Assembly (NCBI GenBank): GCA_028571685.1
Contig: CM053162.1
Location: 71,660,351-71,724,350, forward strand
Direction of reading: 5' to 3'
DNA length: 64,000 nt
Origin: Heterohyrax brucei
Taxonomy: Eukaryota > Chordata > Mammalia > Hyracoidea > Procaviidae
This document shows, in pieces, positions 35,351-48,500 of this stretch; position 1 is the stretch's first letter; each line of letters starts with the position of its first letter. The notes beneath the pieces are model-generated. The model had not been told where the DNA came from and searched no databases. It saw only the letters and a program-made list of their open reading frames with translations. The translations under genes and the position numbers were made by a program.

Positions 35351-35464
35351 GTCCGGGCCCTGGTGGCTGACTTCTCCATTGTCTTCTCCATCCTGCTGTT
35401 CTGTGGGATCGATGCCTGTTTCAGCCTGGAGACCCCGAAGCTGCATGTGCCCAGTGTCATCAAG
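35351..35464 (+). CDS. SLC4A5: SLC4A5 window exon 14 (TM7)
   Basis: Encodes residues 629-666 in phase 0: [40 protein letters not shown]7 is the run [17 protein letters not shown]. ETPKLxVPS is conserved in all electrogenic NBCs. Acceptor is ccttcctgcag; donor gttagc is weaker than its neighbours. Confidence 0.97.
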
Positions 35465-36863
35465 GTTAGCCCTGCACCCCTGCTCGGGGCCCTGTCTTTC
35501 GCGCGCCCACCGACTGCAGGTCCTTCCCCTTACTCTGGCCACGCCGCCTGGGGGGTACTCTCTGTGTGCTCCACCTCCTCCTCCCCCAGCCCTCCCCGGG
35601 GGTGTTCCCTGCAGATCTACAGCGGTCCGGACACCCTAAAACCTTGAGATGGTAGGGTGTGGACGTGTCCACAGTGAAATCCTGTTGAGAAGCCACAGGG
35701 TGGAGAAGGTGCTGGAAGCCACCTCCAGTGCTACCGACACCCCTTGGTTTCCACTTGGGGGTCTCCAATCCCCTGGCCCCTAGCAGTCTGAAGCCTGGGC
35801 CAGAGGCAATCTGTTGATCCTTAGGACAGTGGTTCTCAGAGCGGGCTCTCCAGATTAGCATCGCGTCATCCTCTGAAAACGTGTTAGAGATGCAGAGTCT
35901 TGACCCAGTCCAGACCTGTGTAATCAGCAACTCAGGGAGTAAGACCCACCATCTGCGTTTTAACGAGCCCTCTGGGGAAGTCTCAGATTTGCTCAGGCCC
36001 AGAAATTACCCATAAGTCCAGAGTTGGTGCTGTTTGCTAGTGGCGAAGCCCAAGCCCTGCCCCCTCATAGGCAGCACCAGCTGTCTACACTAGGGTGGCG
36101 ACTGGGTTCTAGAACAGGGTTCTTCGTGGTCTTGATCTTGGAGACATTATTTCAGGGTTCTCCTAAGTAGCTTAAGCAAGCCCCCTGCAACTTGTATTGG
36201 CCTTTAAAATTAAAACATACCTTTCTCTTAAGGAAAACATCAACTCCAGCCCAGCTCCTGTACCGTTGTCCCTTTCAATATGCAGGGTTTGAATGGATAA
36301 AAATCTTTGGTGTTCTACCCAAAAAACTTCCACTGCTGTTGAGTCAATGCTGATTCACAGTGACCCCATAGGGCGGAGGAGAACTGCCACACAGAGTTTC
36401 CAAGGAGCTCCCGGCGTATTTGGACTGCCCACCTTTTGGTTAGCAGATGTAGTGCTTAGCCACTACACCACACAGTCCTATAGTGTTCCACTGACAGGCA
36501 ACTCACAGGGGAAGCAGAGAGGTCTCGGACTGACCCATCGAAGCTCTTTTTTCTTGCCCATTAGGCCCCCTTTCTCCTTTTGGCAGTTTCTCCTCTTCAC
36601 AATCAGTGATCGCACACCCCCGGTTTTCCAGCGCCCACCCCGGGCCCCAGCAGCCCCTTGGTTCTGCCCCCGATAGACACCTTCCATGTTCATGGCCTGC
36701 CCGGGTCTGCCATCTCCCTGGTCTTGTCGCTGTGAGCTGTAGCGACCTAATGTCCTTAAGGGAAAAGACTGCAGTTGACAAGTGCACTGAGGGGATGAGG
36801 GGATGGGGCTGGTGGGACCGGGATGTGGGGAGAGGACAGGCCTCTCTCTTATGCTCCCCTCAG
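35465..36863. other. SLC4A5: Intron 14
   Basis: An AfroSINE lies at 36316-36480. The stretch at 35820-36010 (ggacagtggttctcagagcg, aacgagccctctgggga) resembles a MER-type DNA-transposon remnant. Nothing else was recognised. Confidence 0.5.
36316..36480 (-). repeat. AfroSINE
   Basis: Reverse copy: ccaaaaaacttccactgctg, gtgaccccatagggcggagg, gcttagccactacaccacac. Confidence 0.88.
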
Positions 36864-37025
36864 CCCACACGGCCCGACCGAGGCTGGTTCGTGGCTCCCT
36901 TTGGGAAGAACCCGTGGTGGGTGTACCTGGCCAGCATCCTCCCCGCCCTGCTGGTGACCATCCTGATCTTCATGGACCAGCAGATCACGGCCGTCATCGT
37001 CAACCGGAAGGAGAACAAGCTGAGG
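36864..37025 (+). CDS. SLC4A5: SLC4A5 window exon 15 (TM8)
   Basis: Encodes residues 667-720 in phase 0: [56 protein letters not shown]8 and the [12 protein letters not shown] segment include the acidic residue expected to coordinate substrate in the SLC4 fold. Acceptor is cccctcag, donor gtaagg. Confidence 0.98.
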
Positions 37026-37822
37026 GTAAGGCATGGGCTCAGAGCCGAGGGGCAGCCTCCTCCTCCCACAGAGGCAGAGCAAGGAAGGAGGGCTGTGGTG
37101 CCTCTTCAAGTACTGGGGGCCATTTGTGAAGGAAAATACCAGACGGTGGTCTGGAGTGCCCACTTGGTGTGTCTCAGGGGAGGGGCAACCTCCAGACGCA
37201 GGTAACACCAGTGAGGCTGGGGCTGTGGGACCCAAGGACCAGGGGGCCCAAAGGAGCCAAGAATGGGGGCCTCGGCCAAGGCCCCTTCCTCTCCCAAGCT
37301 GGCCCCCTGCACCTTTACCTGTGTGCCTCCTGCTAGCGAACCTGGCTTCTTGGCAGGTTCTGACATGGGGGTTTTAACCTGGAACCATGAGCAGAGGGGT
37401 TCCTTAGGACCCCGTGGTCCCACAGCTCCCTTCCTGCCTCTGGGTCTAAGAAGCTTCAGGGGACTCCCTCCTCTGCCCCAGTCCAGACCCCCCCAGGCTG
37501 GCTCTATGGCCTATCCTACACGGGGCCTCTCCTTCAGCAATTCCAGAGATACTGGCCACTCACCCCCAGGGTCCCCAGCCAGGGTCTCTGTGAGCCCAAA
37601 CATCCATCACCCTCTCACCTGTGTCTCTTCCCTCACCCGCCCTTCAGACAAGGTGGCAACGGGTGCTACCTCTGGTGGCAGTGGGGCCTGCACACCTCTG
37701 ACTGCTCCCTAGGGGCCGCTCAGGGCTGCAGTCCCCTGCCTTGGGGAGAGCGTGTCCCCCACACATCCGATGGCCAGGAACAGGCTCCTCTGACACCTTT
37801 CCCCTCGCTCCCTGCTCCGCAG
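37026..37822. other. SLC4A5: Intron 15
   Basis: GC-rich, unique-looking sequence. I see no repeat or RNA gene. Confidence 0.5.
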
Positions 37823-38001
37823 AAGGCCGCCGGCTACCATCTGGACCTCTTCTGGGTGGGCGTCCTCATGGCCCTGTGCTCCTTCCTGGGGCTTCCCTGG
37901 TACGTGGCGGCCACCGTCATCTCCATCGCACACATCGACAGCCTCAAGATGGAAACGGAGACCAGTGCCCCTGGGGAGCAGCCTCAGTTCCTGGGGGTGA
38001 G
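37823..38001 (+). CDS. SLC4A5: SLC4A5 window exon 16 (TM9-TM10)
   Basis: Encodes residues 721-779 plus two bases of Arg: [75 protein letters not shown] and HIDSLKxETExSAPGEQPxFLGVREQR are near-invariant in Na-coupled SLC4 transporters. Acceptor is ctgctccgcag and donor gtagga. Confidence 0.98.
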
Positions 38002-38829
38002 GTAGGACGGACCGGGCATCACCCAGGGGGGTCAGGTCAGGGGAGCAGAAGCCAGCTTGGCTTTCACCATCAAGGCATTTGGGCCAAAAGGAGCCCTCCC
38101 AGCCCAGGAAGCACCAGGGTACAAATGAGCTTTCTGAAGAGGGTGGTTCTTCCCTCTCAGCAGGCAACAGGGGGACAGTCCCCATTCCCACCTACACACG
38201 TGAGACCTGCATAGGCCACTCATGGCCCACAGGACCCCTTTCTGACCTATTCTTTCGTCTCCTCAAGACCCTTGCACCCCAGCCACACAGCCTTCCGAAG
38301 CCCTCCTGTGAGTGCAAGCGTGCCCAACCTCCATTTCCCCTGGAAAAGCCTTCCCAGAAGCCCCCTGCTGCCTGGGCTGTGGCCAGGGCCTGTTCTGGCC
38401 CTCGGCTTCTCTTCCTAGCCCGTGTCCAGTCCCTGACCATTACAGGAGTGGATCTTCCGCCTCTCGGGGCTTCTAGAGTGAGGCCATACCAGACATACAC
38501 CACGGCTTCTCCCCATGGCCTTGGGGACCCGGGCCCCTGCCTGCCCACCTGAGGCTTTTCCCACCAGGTTACAGTGCTTGGGACTGGCAAGGACAGTGGC
38601 CCACCCAGATGCCAGAGCTCCAACTGGGGAAAACATTGCTGGATCTGGGCATGAGGGGGAACATACCTGTCCTCTGGTCCATGGATGCCTGCTCTGCCAG
38701 TTAGAAGGCCTTTCACACCACACATATGCCTGTCCTGAGTCCACATTAGTCATGTCCATGAAAGTGCAGATTTCATTTTAATGAAAGGATGGGGACTGGT
38801 TTAGTTCAGCGCCACAGAGCTCGTTCCAG

Positions 38830-41800
38830 CTGTTAGCATGCCTGTCTGGCTCTGTGCCAGCCTCACAGTCCTTGCTATGGTTGAGTGTGTTGTTTTGGAC
38901 CCTGGGCCGGTCCATCTCATGGAGGGTCTTCCTGTTCTTGTTCACTGACCCTCTACTTTACCAAGCATGAGTCCTTCTCTGGGAACCGGTCCTGCCTGGT
39001 AACGTGTCCACAGTGCGTGAGACGAAGTCTTGCCGCAGCACCCCTAATGAGCACTCTTGCTGTACTTCTTCTAAGACAGATTTGTTTGTTCTTCTGGTAG
39101 TCAGTGGTGTATTTAATATTCTTCCCCAGCAGCAGGATTCAAATGCATCAGTTCTTCTTCTGCCTTCCTTATTCATTGTCCAGCTTTTGCATGCACATGA
39201 GGTGACTGAAAATACCATGGCTTGGATCAGGTGCACCTTAGCCCTCATAGTGACATCTTTTTAACATTTAAAGAGGTCCCTTGTAGCAGATTACCCGATG
39301 CAATACATCGTTTGATTTCCTGATGGCTGCTTCTATGGGCACTGATTGTAGAACCAAGGAAAATGAAATCCTTGACAATTGTAGGATTTTCTCCATTTAT
39401 CAGATGCTGCTTACTAGTCCAGATGTGAGAATTCCTGTCTTCTTTAATGTTGAGGTGCAGTCCATACTGAAGGCTGTGGCCTTTGATCTTCTTCAGTAAG
39501 TGCTTCAAGTCCCCTTCACTTTCAGCAAGCAAGATTGTGTCATCTGCATATAGCCCAGGCTGGTCCTCCTCTAACCCTGATGCCTTATTCTTCTCCATAT
39601 GGTCCAGCTTCTCAGATTAGCAGATCCCCAGGGATACACAGCTACAATCACTTTTGAATGATCTTCAGCAAAATTTTATCTGTGTGTGATAGTAATGATA
39701 TTCTTTGATAATTCCTGCATTTTGTGGGATCACCTTTGTTTGGAATAGGCAAACCATATGAGTTTCTTCCAGTCCGCTGGCCAGGTAGCTGTCTTCCCGG
39801 TATAAATGAGTGAGCACCTTCAGGGCTGCCACTGTTTGTTGAAACGTCTCAGTTGGTATTCTTTCAGTTCCTGGAGACGTGTGTTTCGCCAGGGCCTTCA
39901 GTGCAGCTGAGACTTCTGTCATCAGTTTCGATAGTTCTTGACCACATGCTACCTGCTGAAATGGTTGAACACCGACCAGTTCTTTTTGGTACAGTGACGG
40001 TTTATTCCTTCCATCTCCTTTTGACGCTTCCTGCATCACTTAAAGTTTTGCCCGCAGAATCCATTATCGCAACTCAAGGCTTGAATTTTTTCTTCAATTG
40101 TTTCTGAAAAATGCAGAGTGTGTCCTTCCTTTCTGGTTTACTAACGCAGGTCTTTGCACATGTTCTTATAATACTTTACCCTGTCTCCTTGACCTGGTAG
40201 TTAGATCTGCAGTTAGAAAACCAAAAAGGACGAACTTGGGAAACCCTAGTGGCATCATGGATTAAGTGCTACGTCTGCTAACCAAAAGGTCAGCAGTTCC
40301 AATTTGCCAGGTTCTCCTTGAAAACTCTATGGGTCAGTTCTACTCTGACCTCTAGGGTTGCTATGAGTGGTACCCGACTCAACAGCAGAGGGATAAGTGG
40401 GTATGTCTTCTTGAGCCACCCTTTGAAATCTTCTGTTCAGCTCTTTTATTTTGTCATTTCTTCCATTTGCTCTCACAATTCTATGCTCAGGAGCAAGTTT
40501 CAGAGTCTCTTCGGACATCTATTTTGGTCTTTTCTTTCTTCGTTGTCTTTTTAATGACCTTTGCTTTCTTTATGAATGATGTCCTTGATGTCCTCCCACA
40601 ACTGGTCCGGTCTTTAGTAATTAATGTTCAGTACTTCAAATCTGCTCTGGAGCTGTTCTCTAAATTCAAGTGGATGTACTCAAGGTCATACTTCAGCTCT
40701 CATGGAGTTGTCTCTATTTTCCTGGGCCTTAGCGCAAACTTGTACACGAGAGAGTGATGATCTGTTCAGCTGCCAGCCCTTAGCATTGCTCTGACTGATG
40801 ATATGGAGAGTTTCCATTGTCTGTCTCCACAGTTAGTTTGATTCCTGTATATTCCATCTGGTGAGGACCGTGTGTATAATTGCTGCTCACATTGTTGAAA
40901 AAAGGCATCTCCAGTGAGTATGTTGTTGGTCTTACAAAATTTATCATTCACTCTCCCGTCTCACTCTGTCACCAAGGCCATAGTTTCCAAATACTGATCT
41001 TTCCTTGTTTCCAACTTTGCATTCCAGTCACCAGTGACCACTGATGCACCTTAATTGCGTGTTTGACTGTTTCAGACTGCACAGGTTGGTCAAAATCTTC
41101 AATTGTCTCATCTTTGGCCTTAGTGGCTGGTGCGTAAATCTGAATAATAATTACATTAACTGATCTTCCTTGTAGGAATATGGACAGTATCCGACCCCCG
41201 AGAGTGTTGTATTTCAGGTTAGATCTTCAAATCTCCATTTTGTAGGACTGTTCTTCTTCATTTGTCACTCCTGGCATAGTAGACCATGTAACCATCCTGT
41301 TCAGAATGGCCAGTACCAGCCACTGCGGCACACTAATGCATGGGATACCAATCTGTTCCATTTCACTTTGACAACTTCTAGTTTTCCTAGATTCATACTT
41401 CATATATTCCACATTCTGATTATTAATGAGTGTTTGCAGCCATTTGTTCTCATTTTGAGTAATGAAGTAAATGAAGGTCCCAGAAGCTTGACTTCATCCA
41501 TGTCCCTTAGGTTGGCTTCAAGTGGCAGCTCTTCCCTAGTCATTTTTTAAGTGTCTTCCAACCTGTGGGACTCATCTGCTGGCTCTGTCCCTGACAGTGT
41601 CTCACTGCTCTCCATGAAGTTCCACTGGCCAGTTTTTCTTGGAAGTAGATGACCAGGTCCTTCTTCTCAGTTTCTCCTGGTCTGGAAGCCCCACTGAGGC
41701 CTGTCTGCCATGGCAGACCCTCCTGCTCTTCACAATAAATAGGTGGCACAGCTCCCAGCATCACAGTGACACACCAGCCCCCAGAGTGCGGTAAACCAGC

Positions 41801-41880
41801 TGCCAGTGGTTGTGGAGGGAGAGAATGAGCACTTATGTCACATTTAGTGCTCACAGCAAGCTGCCCAGGTAGAAGCCACT
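38830..41880 (-). mobile_element. RTE-clade LINE, nearly full length, decayed
   Basis: The minus strand encodes an endonuclease-side segment near 41227-41412 (QIGIPCISVPQWLVLAILNR), a mid-polymerase segment near 39665-40040, and the C-terminal part at 39000-39600 (DFIFLGSTISAHRSS). Many stops and frameshifts are present, and an AfroSINE interrupts it at 40238-40398. The outer boundaries are approximate. Confidence 0.85.
40238..40398 (+). repeat. AfroSINE inside RTE LINE
   Basis: Forward copy: gggaaaccctagtggcatca, gctaaccaaaaggtcagcag, to cccgactcaacagcag. Confidence 0.92.
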
Positions 41881-42024
41881 GTTGTCTGCATTCTGCTGAT
41901 GCTTAGGACTGCGTCTGCAGATGCTTAGGACTCTCCTGGGGCCATCCAGCTAGTAAGGGGGAGAGTCGAGGGTCAACTCAAGTCCTGTTTGGCACCACAG
42001 TTATTAGCCAGTATACTAAACAAC

Positions 42025-42236
42025 CTCCTGAGACTGTCTCTACAAAGTATCTACCTCCTGAGACTATCCCTCAAACTATCCACCTTCTGAGACTATCCCT
42101 ACGAGATGTCCACCTCCTGAGACTGTCCCTGTGAAGTGTCCACCTCCTGAGACTGTTCCTGTGAGGTGTCTACCTCCTAAGACTAACCCTGCAAAGTGTC
42201 CACCTCCTGACACTGTCCCTACAAAGCATCTTTGTC
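42025..42236 (+). repeat. 30-bp minisatellite, 7 units
   Basis: Units of the form cctcctgagactgtccctgt followed by gaagtgtcca. The last units are open as a 10-residue peptide repeat but sit inside an intron. Confidence 0.93.
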
Positions 42237-42456
42237 TCAGTCTGGGGCTTTCTCTCCTCCCAAAGTGCCAGGCAGGGGCCTGCCCTCAGGCATGGGGTAC
42301 AGTCCTGGAATCAGGGAGCCAGCCAGACCTCAGTGCAGAAGCCCCTGGGGTGAAGCCCTGAATACGAGCTTACTGGGCCCCCAGAGGCATGGGAAGGGCT
42401 GGCCTGGTCACCCAACTTCTCCTCATTCACCCCAGCCTTGTGTCCTTCTTTGCCAG

Positions 42457-42529
42457 GGAACAGAGAGTGACCGGCACTATCGTCTTCATCTTGACGGGAA
42501 TCTCTGTCTTCCTGGCTCCCATCCTGAAG
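42457..42529 (+). CDS. SLC4A5: SLC4A5 window exon 17 (TM11)
   Basis: Encodes residues 780-804: [25 protein letters not shown], ending in phase 0. TM11 is [17 protein letters not shown]. Acceptor is ctttgccag and donor gtgagt. The junction to exon 18 reads K-Y-I-P-L-P, with Tyr where I recall Cys in human. Confidence 0.97.
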
Positions 42530-43395
42530 GTGAGTCTCCGTCGTCTGCCAAGCCGGGTCTTCTCGCAGGCCCCCCAGCTGAGAGAGCGCCAGGCGGGCTC
42601 CTCACACGTGGGGACGGTGCTGTCATTGCTACCTGTAATATGACATCATTCATTATCCTTGCCGAGCATCCCTTCCCACCCCTGAGTCTGCCCTCACCTT
42701 TCAGGGGGACACTGTTCCCTCGGGAGGCTCTGTCCCTTGATGAGATCACGAGTTCTGGCCACCGGCTTGCTGGTGGGAGGCCTGCTCACCTCAGCCAGGT
42801 GTAAAGCTTGCAGGGAAACATTCAGACGGTGGCTGAGGCCCGTGATGGACCTAACTCATGTTACCGAGCTGTCCACATGGAGACGACAGGCGCAGCCCAC
42901 ATTCCACTGCCTAGATACTTGAACATTCTCACTAGAGACAATGGATGGTCCCAGACAGAATGAGAGAAAAAGGCAGAACAAAGCTCACATTCCAAATAAG
43001 GGCCAGACTTGCTGGACCGATAGACTAGAAGGTCCTTGGAGACTGCTGTCCCAAGACACCCTCTAAATATGGAACTTAACCCACTCCTGGGGGCCCCTCG
43101 TACCAGATAGTAGATCGGCTTAGGAAGCCAACAGCAGCACCTGGGAGCTCTGCGCCCCTTTAGGTTATCGTCTATGTCAGAGCCCCCACTCCCACCACTG
43201 CTGTCCACTGGATTTGGACTCACAGCCACTCTGTAGGACAGACATACAGGAACAAAAGCAAAGATAAGAAGGCAGGGGCAGGGCTGCAGAACATTCTGGA
43301 CAGAACCACCAGAACAGAACCACCAGAATGGAAACAATGAGAATGCTGACATGCCGTGAAAAGTGTGACCAGTGTCACCGGACCAGGTGTAAAAG

Positions 43396-43550
43396 CCAAA
43401 GACACTGCCGTTGAGTCAATTCTGACTCCTAGTGACCCTGTAGGACAGAGTAGAACTGGCCCACAGAGTTTCCACGGAGTGCCTGGTGGATTTGAACGGC
43501 CGACCTTCTGGTTAGCAGATGTAGCACTTAACCACTTCGCTCCCAGGGCT
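43396..43550 (-). repeat. AfroSINE
   Basis: Reverse copy: gccgttgagtcaattctgac, gtgaccctgtaggacagagt, ttaaccacttcgctcccagg. Confidence 0.9.
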
Positions 43551-44009
43551 GCAGTCCTTTGGTCAGTGCCTACCGAAAACCTTCTTTCTTAAATTCAGCT
43601 TGTCCCAGTGTTTTGGAAATATTGCCCCTCGCTGAAGATCTCAAAATAGCTCATTCAGGGTTGCCGTTGTGAAAACCAGCAGCTAGAGAATTGTGGGGCT
43701 TTGTTTATAGTGTCTGTTCCTTCTGGGCTGAGCACACCCGGGCAGTCTGAGTGTGTCTGTAAGGGACTGTCCATCGCGCAAGGAACAGATCACACCCAGG
43801 CAGGCAGACACTTCATTCTCAGCTCACGTCAGATGGCCAGGGATTATTCACCTCTGTGGAGAGCTCTCTAAAAGCCACTGCATGGGCCAGTCCTGATGCC
43901 GCTCATCAGGAGAACATTTGTAGGAAAAGCAGCCGAGGTCCCAGATCTGCACCCTCTAAGAACCAGAAGTCCCCTTAATCATTTGGCATGTAAAGAGTTA
44001 ATGTTCCCC

Positions 44010-44330
44010 AAACCATTCCTGAAGCCAGCTCTTCAGACAAAGACTGGATGGGACTATGGAACCTCAAATGACAGTGAGGAAGGGTGTGCTTCTTGGCATA
44101 AGAAGATACAGGGGCTCACTGGGCAGTTCCTGTCCCGAAGTGAACTGAGAGGTCAGAGGGGGACAGGAGCTGGTTGAGTGGATGCAGGAAACACAGGGTG
44201 CAAGGAGGAGGGCATTGTCACAGTGTGCAAGAGCAGCTAGAGTTACAGAGCACTGTGTGTGTGTGAGGTTTTGTGTAACAAATTGACTTGGACTGTAAAC
44301 TTTCACTTAAATAATTTTTTAAAAGCGTGC
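44010..44330 (+). repeat. Putative LINE-1 3'-UTR-type repeat
   Basis: Contains gaagccagctcttcagacaa, ggaagggtgtgcttcttggc, and ends tggactgtaaactttcactt. It is the same family as the host sequence around the L1 at 45617. Confidence 0.6.
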
Positions 44331-44782
44331 CTGTCCCTGTGTCAGAGAAGCAGGTCTCACGTGACTCCCATGTGTCCCTAACTATGGTCAGTGATCTCAT
44401 TGTTTCACAGCAGCGGACAGCAAAAGCACCTTTTGGCCACTTTCCTGTGTCATTAATATTTGAAAAACACGTGTCCCTGGGGACCCAAGGACGATTCATG
44501 CTAACGAATCTAGAACCTTAGATCACAACCTAATCGCTGATAGAAATGCGATGTCATGGGCTGGTCCATGGCTGAATAGCTCACTGGGCACTTAGAAAAT
44601 GTCACTGCAGCTTCTCTCTTTCTGTCCCATGACAGTGCAATCTCTTCTCTTGGGCACATTGTGACTAGAGGTTTCCCAGGCCTTTTACTCTTACGTAGTT
44701 GATATTTCTGATGGTAACACGTTTTGGTTTTGCACTGATCGGGTTACCTTCCTGATGTAGGTTGCATGCCCACAGAAAGGGA

Positions 44783-44942
44783 AAAACGTGGCTGCTGTCG
44801 AGTCGATTCTGACTCATAGCGACCTTGTAGGACAGAGTGGAACCACCCCATAGCGCGTCTACAGGATGTCTGCTGGATTTGAACTGCCGACATTTTGGTT
44901 AGCAGACATAGCACTAACCACTGTCCTGCCAGGCTTCCCAGT
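44783..44942 (-). repeat. AfroSINE
   Basis: Reverse copy: gtcgagtcgattctgactca, gcgaccttgtaggacagagt, accactgtcctgccagg. Confidence 0.9.
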
Positions 44943-44994
44943 GCCCACAAGAGTGTGATAAAATAACTGAAATGACAGCAGACGTGTGCGCATG

Positions 44995-45178
44995 GTTCAC
45001 CATTTCCACGGCTATTGTGGGTGAGTGTCGGCCTTGCATGGTCACGGCACCACAGCTGTTGTAGGTGAGTGCCAGCCCTGCACGTCATGGTGCCATGGCT
45101 GTTGTGGGTAAGCACCTGCCTTGCACGTCATGGTGTCACAGCTGTTGGTGAGTGTCCATCTTGCATGGTCACATTGCC
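44995..45178 (+). repeat. About 50-bp minisatellite, 3-4 units
   Basis: Units contain gctgttgtgggtgagtgtcg and cttgcatggtcacggcacca with small indels. Confidence 0.85.
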
Positions 45179-45337
45179 AGTCTTGGGTGACATGTGACAA
45201 ATAGTTCCACATTCCCAGCAGTAATGGAAACTCCCCTCTGCTTCAGCTGTTGACTCAAATGTGGCAACTTTTTGCAGCTATAGAATGGAGCTGTATTAAT
45301 TCATGCATTTTATAAAAATAAATGGGCTTCACCCAAA

Positions 45338-45515
45338 ACTGGAAATCTTGGTGGCATAGTGGTTACTGCTGAGACTGCTAACAAAAAGGTCAGCAGTTCA
45401 AAGCCACCAGGTGCTCCTTGGAAACTCTATGGGGGCAGTTCTGCTCTGTTCTACAGGGTCACTATGAGTCAGAATCAAGTCAACATTAGTGGGTTTGGTT
45501 TGGGTTTTTTTTTAC
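45338..45515 (+). repeat. AfroSINE
   Basis: Forward copy: ctggaaatcttggtggcata, tctgttctacagggtcacta, ggtttggtttgggttttttt tail. Confidence 0.92.
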
Positions 45516-45534
45516 CCCAAACTGTAACCATTCT

Positions 45535-48500
45535 GGAAACCAAATCTTCAAAGACTGGGCTGGACTATAAGACCTAAAATTATACTGGTGAAGAGTGTGC
45601 TTCTTAGTTCAAACAGGAGGGGCAGAGTCAAGATGACGGACTAAGCCCACGTTTCCCTATATCCCTCTGGAAACCAAGACCTGAATTGATAATCAAATGG
45701 AGACTTCTGGTCACCTAGTGAGCCTCCAGGACACGGCATAGGGCTGTTACTTTGGATTTCATGCCACTGAGCGAAAAACCTCCTGTCTTTCACTGACTCC
45801 CACTCCTAGCTTGTCCTGGCTCTCATGGTCTGAAGGTAAACACACATTTTGACTTTTTTTTCCTCTGTCTTGGCTGGTGGGCGGAGCTGGGTCTTGCCTA
45901 GCAGCTAGACTCAGATGCACTGCTGGGGGCATAGGTAGGCGAAATTCCCATATTTTGAGAGCCAGGCTTAGGACTCTATTAATCTAGCCACTTTGGGGCT
46001 GTCTTTTTATCACTGCCACAGTGGGGTTTGTACAGAACTGCACTGCCAGTGTGTGGGACGCCATGTTGGATACGGAGATTTTAGCAAGACCTAATTCTTA
46101 GCCTGGGAGCCAGCGCCTGCAAACAGGACAGTGCTTCTCCAACAGAAAAGCAGTAATTTACCCAGTGCCACCTGCTTTGGGTGTCCTGCAACATGAAGCA
46201 GAGGAATCACTACCTCTCGGCACCTTTAGCCCCTCTATCTGCTGCCTGTGTGGAGGATGCCTTCTTGGATACAGTGGCCAAAGATGGACCTAATTCTTAG
46301 CCTGGGAGCCAGAGCCCGCCCACAGGCAAGCGCTTTTCTACCACAAAAGCAGTACTTTACACAGTGTCGCCTGAGGCTGGGCCCTGTCAGCAGAGGCCAA
46401 CAGGGCAGTAGGACTGCTGTATGGGGTTGGATAGAGTAGTGCTTACTTTGCCAGTTGGGAAGAGGGACCTCTACACCTGAAAACCTGATTGACTTGGGAA
46501 GTGGTCAGATACCTTTTGCATTACATTTTAAGACAGCCCAGAGAAACATCTGCAGTCCATCCTCACAGTATCTCTCTCAGCCTCTACTTACTCACATGGG
46601 ACCCAAAAAGCAACAGACACTTGTGGCATACAAGAAATCACCCATGGCTTCAGAAGGCTCCCAAACAAAACAACCAAGGAGTTTTCCAGATGAAGAAACT
46701 TTTCTGAAATCATCAGAAGGTGAATACAAAATGATTATATACAGAGCCCTTCTAGACCTTATACAAAATGCAGCAGAACAAAAGGAAAAATTAAGCAAGC
46801 TGTTCAATCCGATGGAACACCAGTACTCTGAAATTCAGCAGATCAAGAACAAAATCAAAGACATAGAAACTTCCATTCAAAGCCAAGAAAATAAAATGGA
46901 GCAAATGGGAAAAAGAATTTCTGACATGGAAGACAGAGCTACTGACACTAGCATCTATGAGCAGAAATCAGAAAAAAGAAACAAGAAAAATGAAGAAGCA
47001 TTAAGAAGCATATGGGACTCTATTAAGAGGAACAAACTTTGACTAATTGGAGTCCCTGAACAGGATGAGACACCTGAGAACACAGAGAGTATCATTGCTG
47101 AGCTGCTGACAGAAAACTTCCCAGAAACCATGGAGGAAGAGAACAGAGACATCTCAGATGCACATCATACGCCACCCACATAGATCTCAAAAGAAAGACT
47201 CCAAGACATATTATAATCAAGCTTAACAAAATGAAACATAAGCAGCAACTCTTAAAGGCAGCAAGACTCAAAACAAAGCCAACATTCAGAGGGAAACCCT
47301 GTAGGCTCTCATCAGATTTCTCAGCAGAAACCATGCTGGCACAGAGACAGTGGCATGACACATTCAAAGCCTTGAAGGAGAACTTCCAACCAAGAATTCT
47401 ATATCCTGCAAAACTATCTTTGAAATACAAAAATGAAATGAAGACATTCCCAGATAAACAGAAACTCAGAGACTTTGTAAAAACCAAACCCGAACTACAA
47501 GAAATACTCAAAGAAGTTCTTGGCTCTGGCTTAGAAGACTGAAACCACTAACTTTATATTTTAGAATGACACACTACTCAAAACTCTACTAAGTTAGGGA
47601 AGGCTCCAAAATCAATCACAGCTTTAATACAGAAAGAAGCAATCCAGTGATCATCATGAAAACTATGGTGCCATCATATTAGAAAGAGGGATGTACTACA
47701 GTCGTTATAGTCCTTCCAGATGGAGAGGAAGATGACAAGACTGGTAGTAGTTAAAATTGATTTTATGTATAGTTTATTAAGGGGGATTATAGGGGCAGCT
47801 GTAAAGCACAACAGAGATGTGACAAACCATTTCAAGAAATGTAACACAGGAGTCTCAACAACTACAAAAACAGCTCTGAAAAAGGTGAAAAATCAACTCA
47901 CAAAAAAAGAATGTCCCAGAACAGACTAATAAGAACAACAGAGAAAACATCAACACAAAAATAAACATATCACAATGGCAGCGGTGAACACATACCTATC
48001 AATAATTACACTGAATGTGAATGGACTGAATGCTCCAGTAAAGAGACATCGAGTGTCATCTTGGATCAAAAGACATGACCCATCCATATGTTGTCTACAA
48101 GAAACTCACTTGAGACCTAAAGATAGGAACAAACTGAAAATTAAAGGATGGAAGAATATATATCAAGCTAACAACGAACAAAGAAGAGCAGGGGTGGCAA
48201 CTCTGATCTCAGACAAAATCAATTTTAATGTAAAATCCACCATCGTGGACAAAGTTGGACACTATTGCTGAAAGGTTCAGTACACAAGCAAGACTTAATT
48301 ATATTAAATATTTATGCACCTAATATCAGAGCACCTAAATAAGTCAAAGAAACACTGACTACACTCAAAAAAAAGTTTAGATCATTCCACAGTAATAGCG
48401 GGAGACTTCAACACTCCACTCTCAATACTGAACAGATCATCTAGAAAAAAGCTCAGTAAAGATACAGAAGACCTCATTGCCACAATTAACCAACTAAACC

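Larger units (their letters stand above)
38002..42456. other. SLC4A5: Intron 16
   Basis: Dominated by a minus-strand RTE LINE at about 38830-41880 carrying an AfroSINE, followed by a 30-bp minisatellite at 42025-42236. I recognise nothing in 38002-38800. Confidence 0.6.

Noticed and set aside
36606..37205. 199-codon open frame on + across exon 15
   Set aside because: Only the part from 36864 to 37025 is the SLC4A5 exon; both flanks are intron reading through by chance.
46455..47541. Host gene with coiled-coil protein
   Set aside because: It is LINE-1 ORF1 in its usual place between the L1 5' UTR and ORF2, with in-frame stops.
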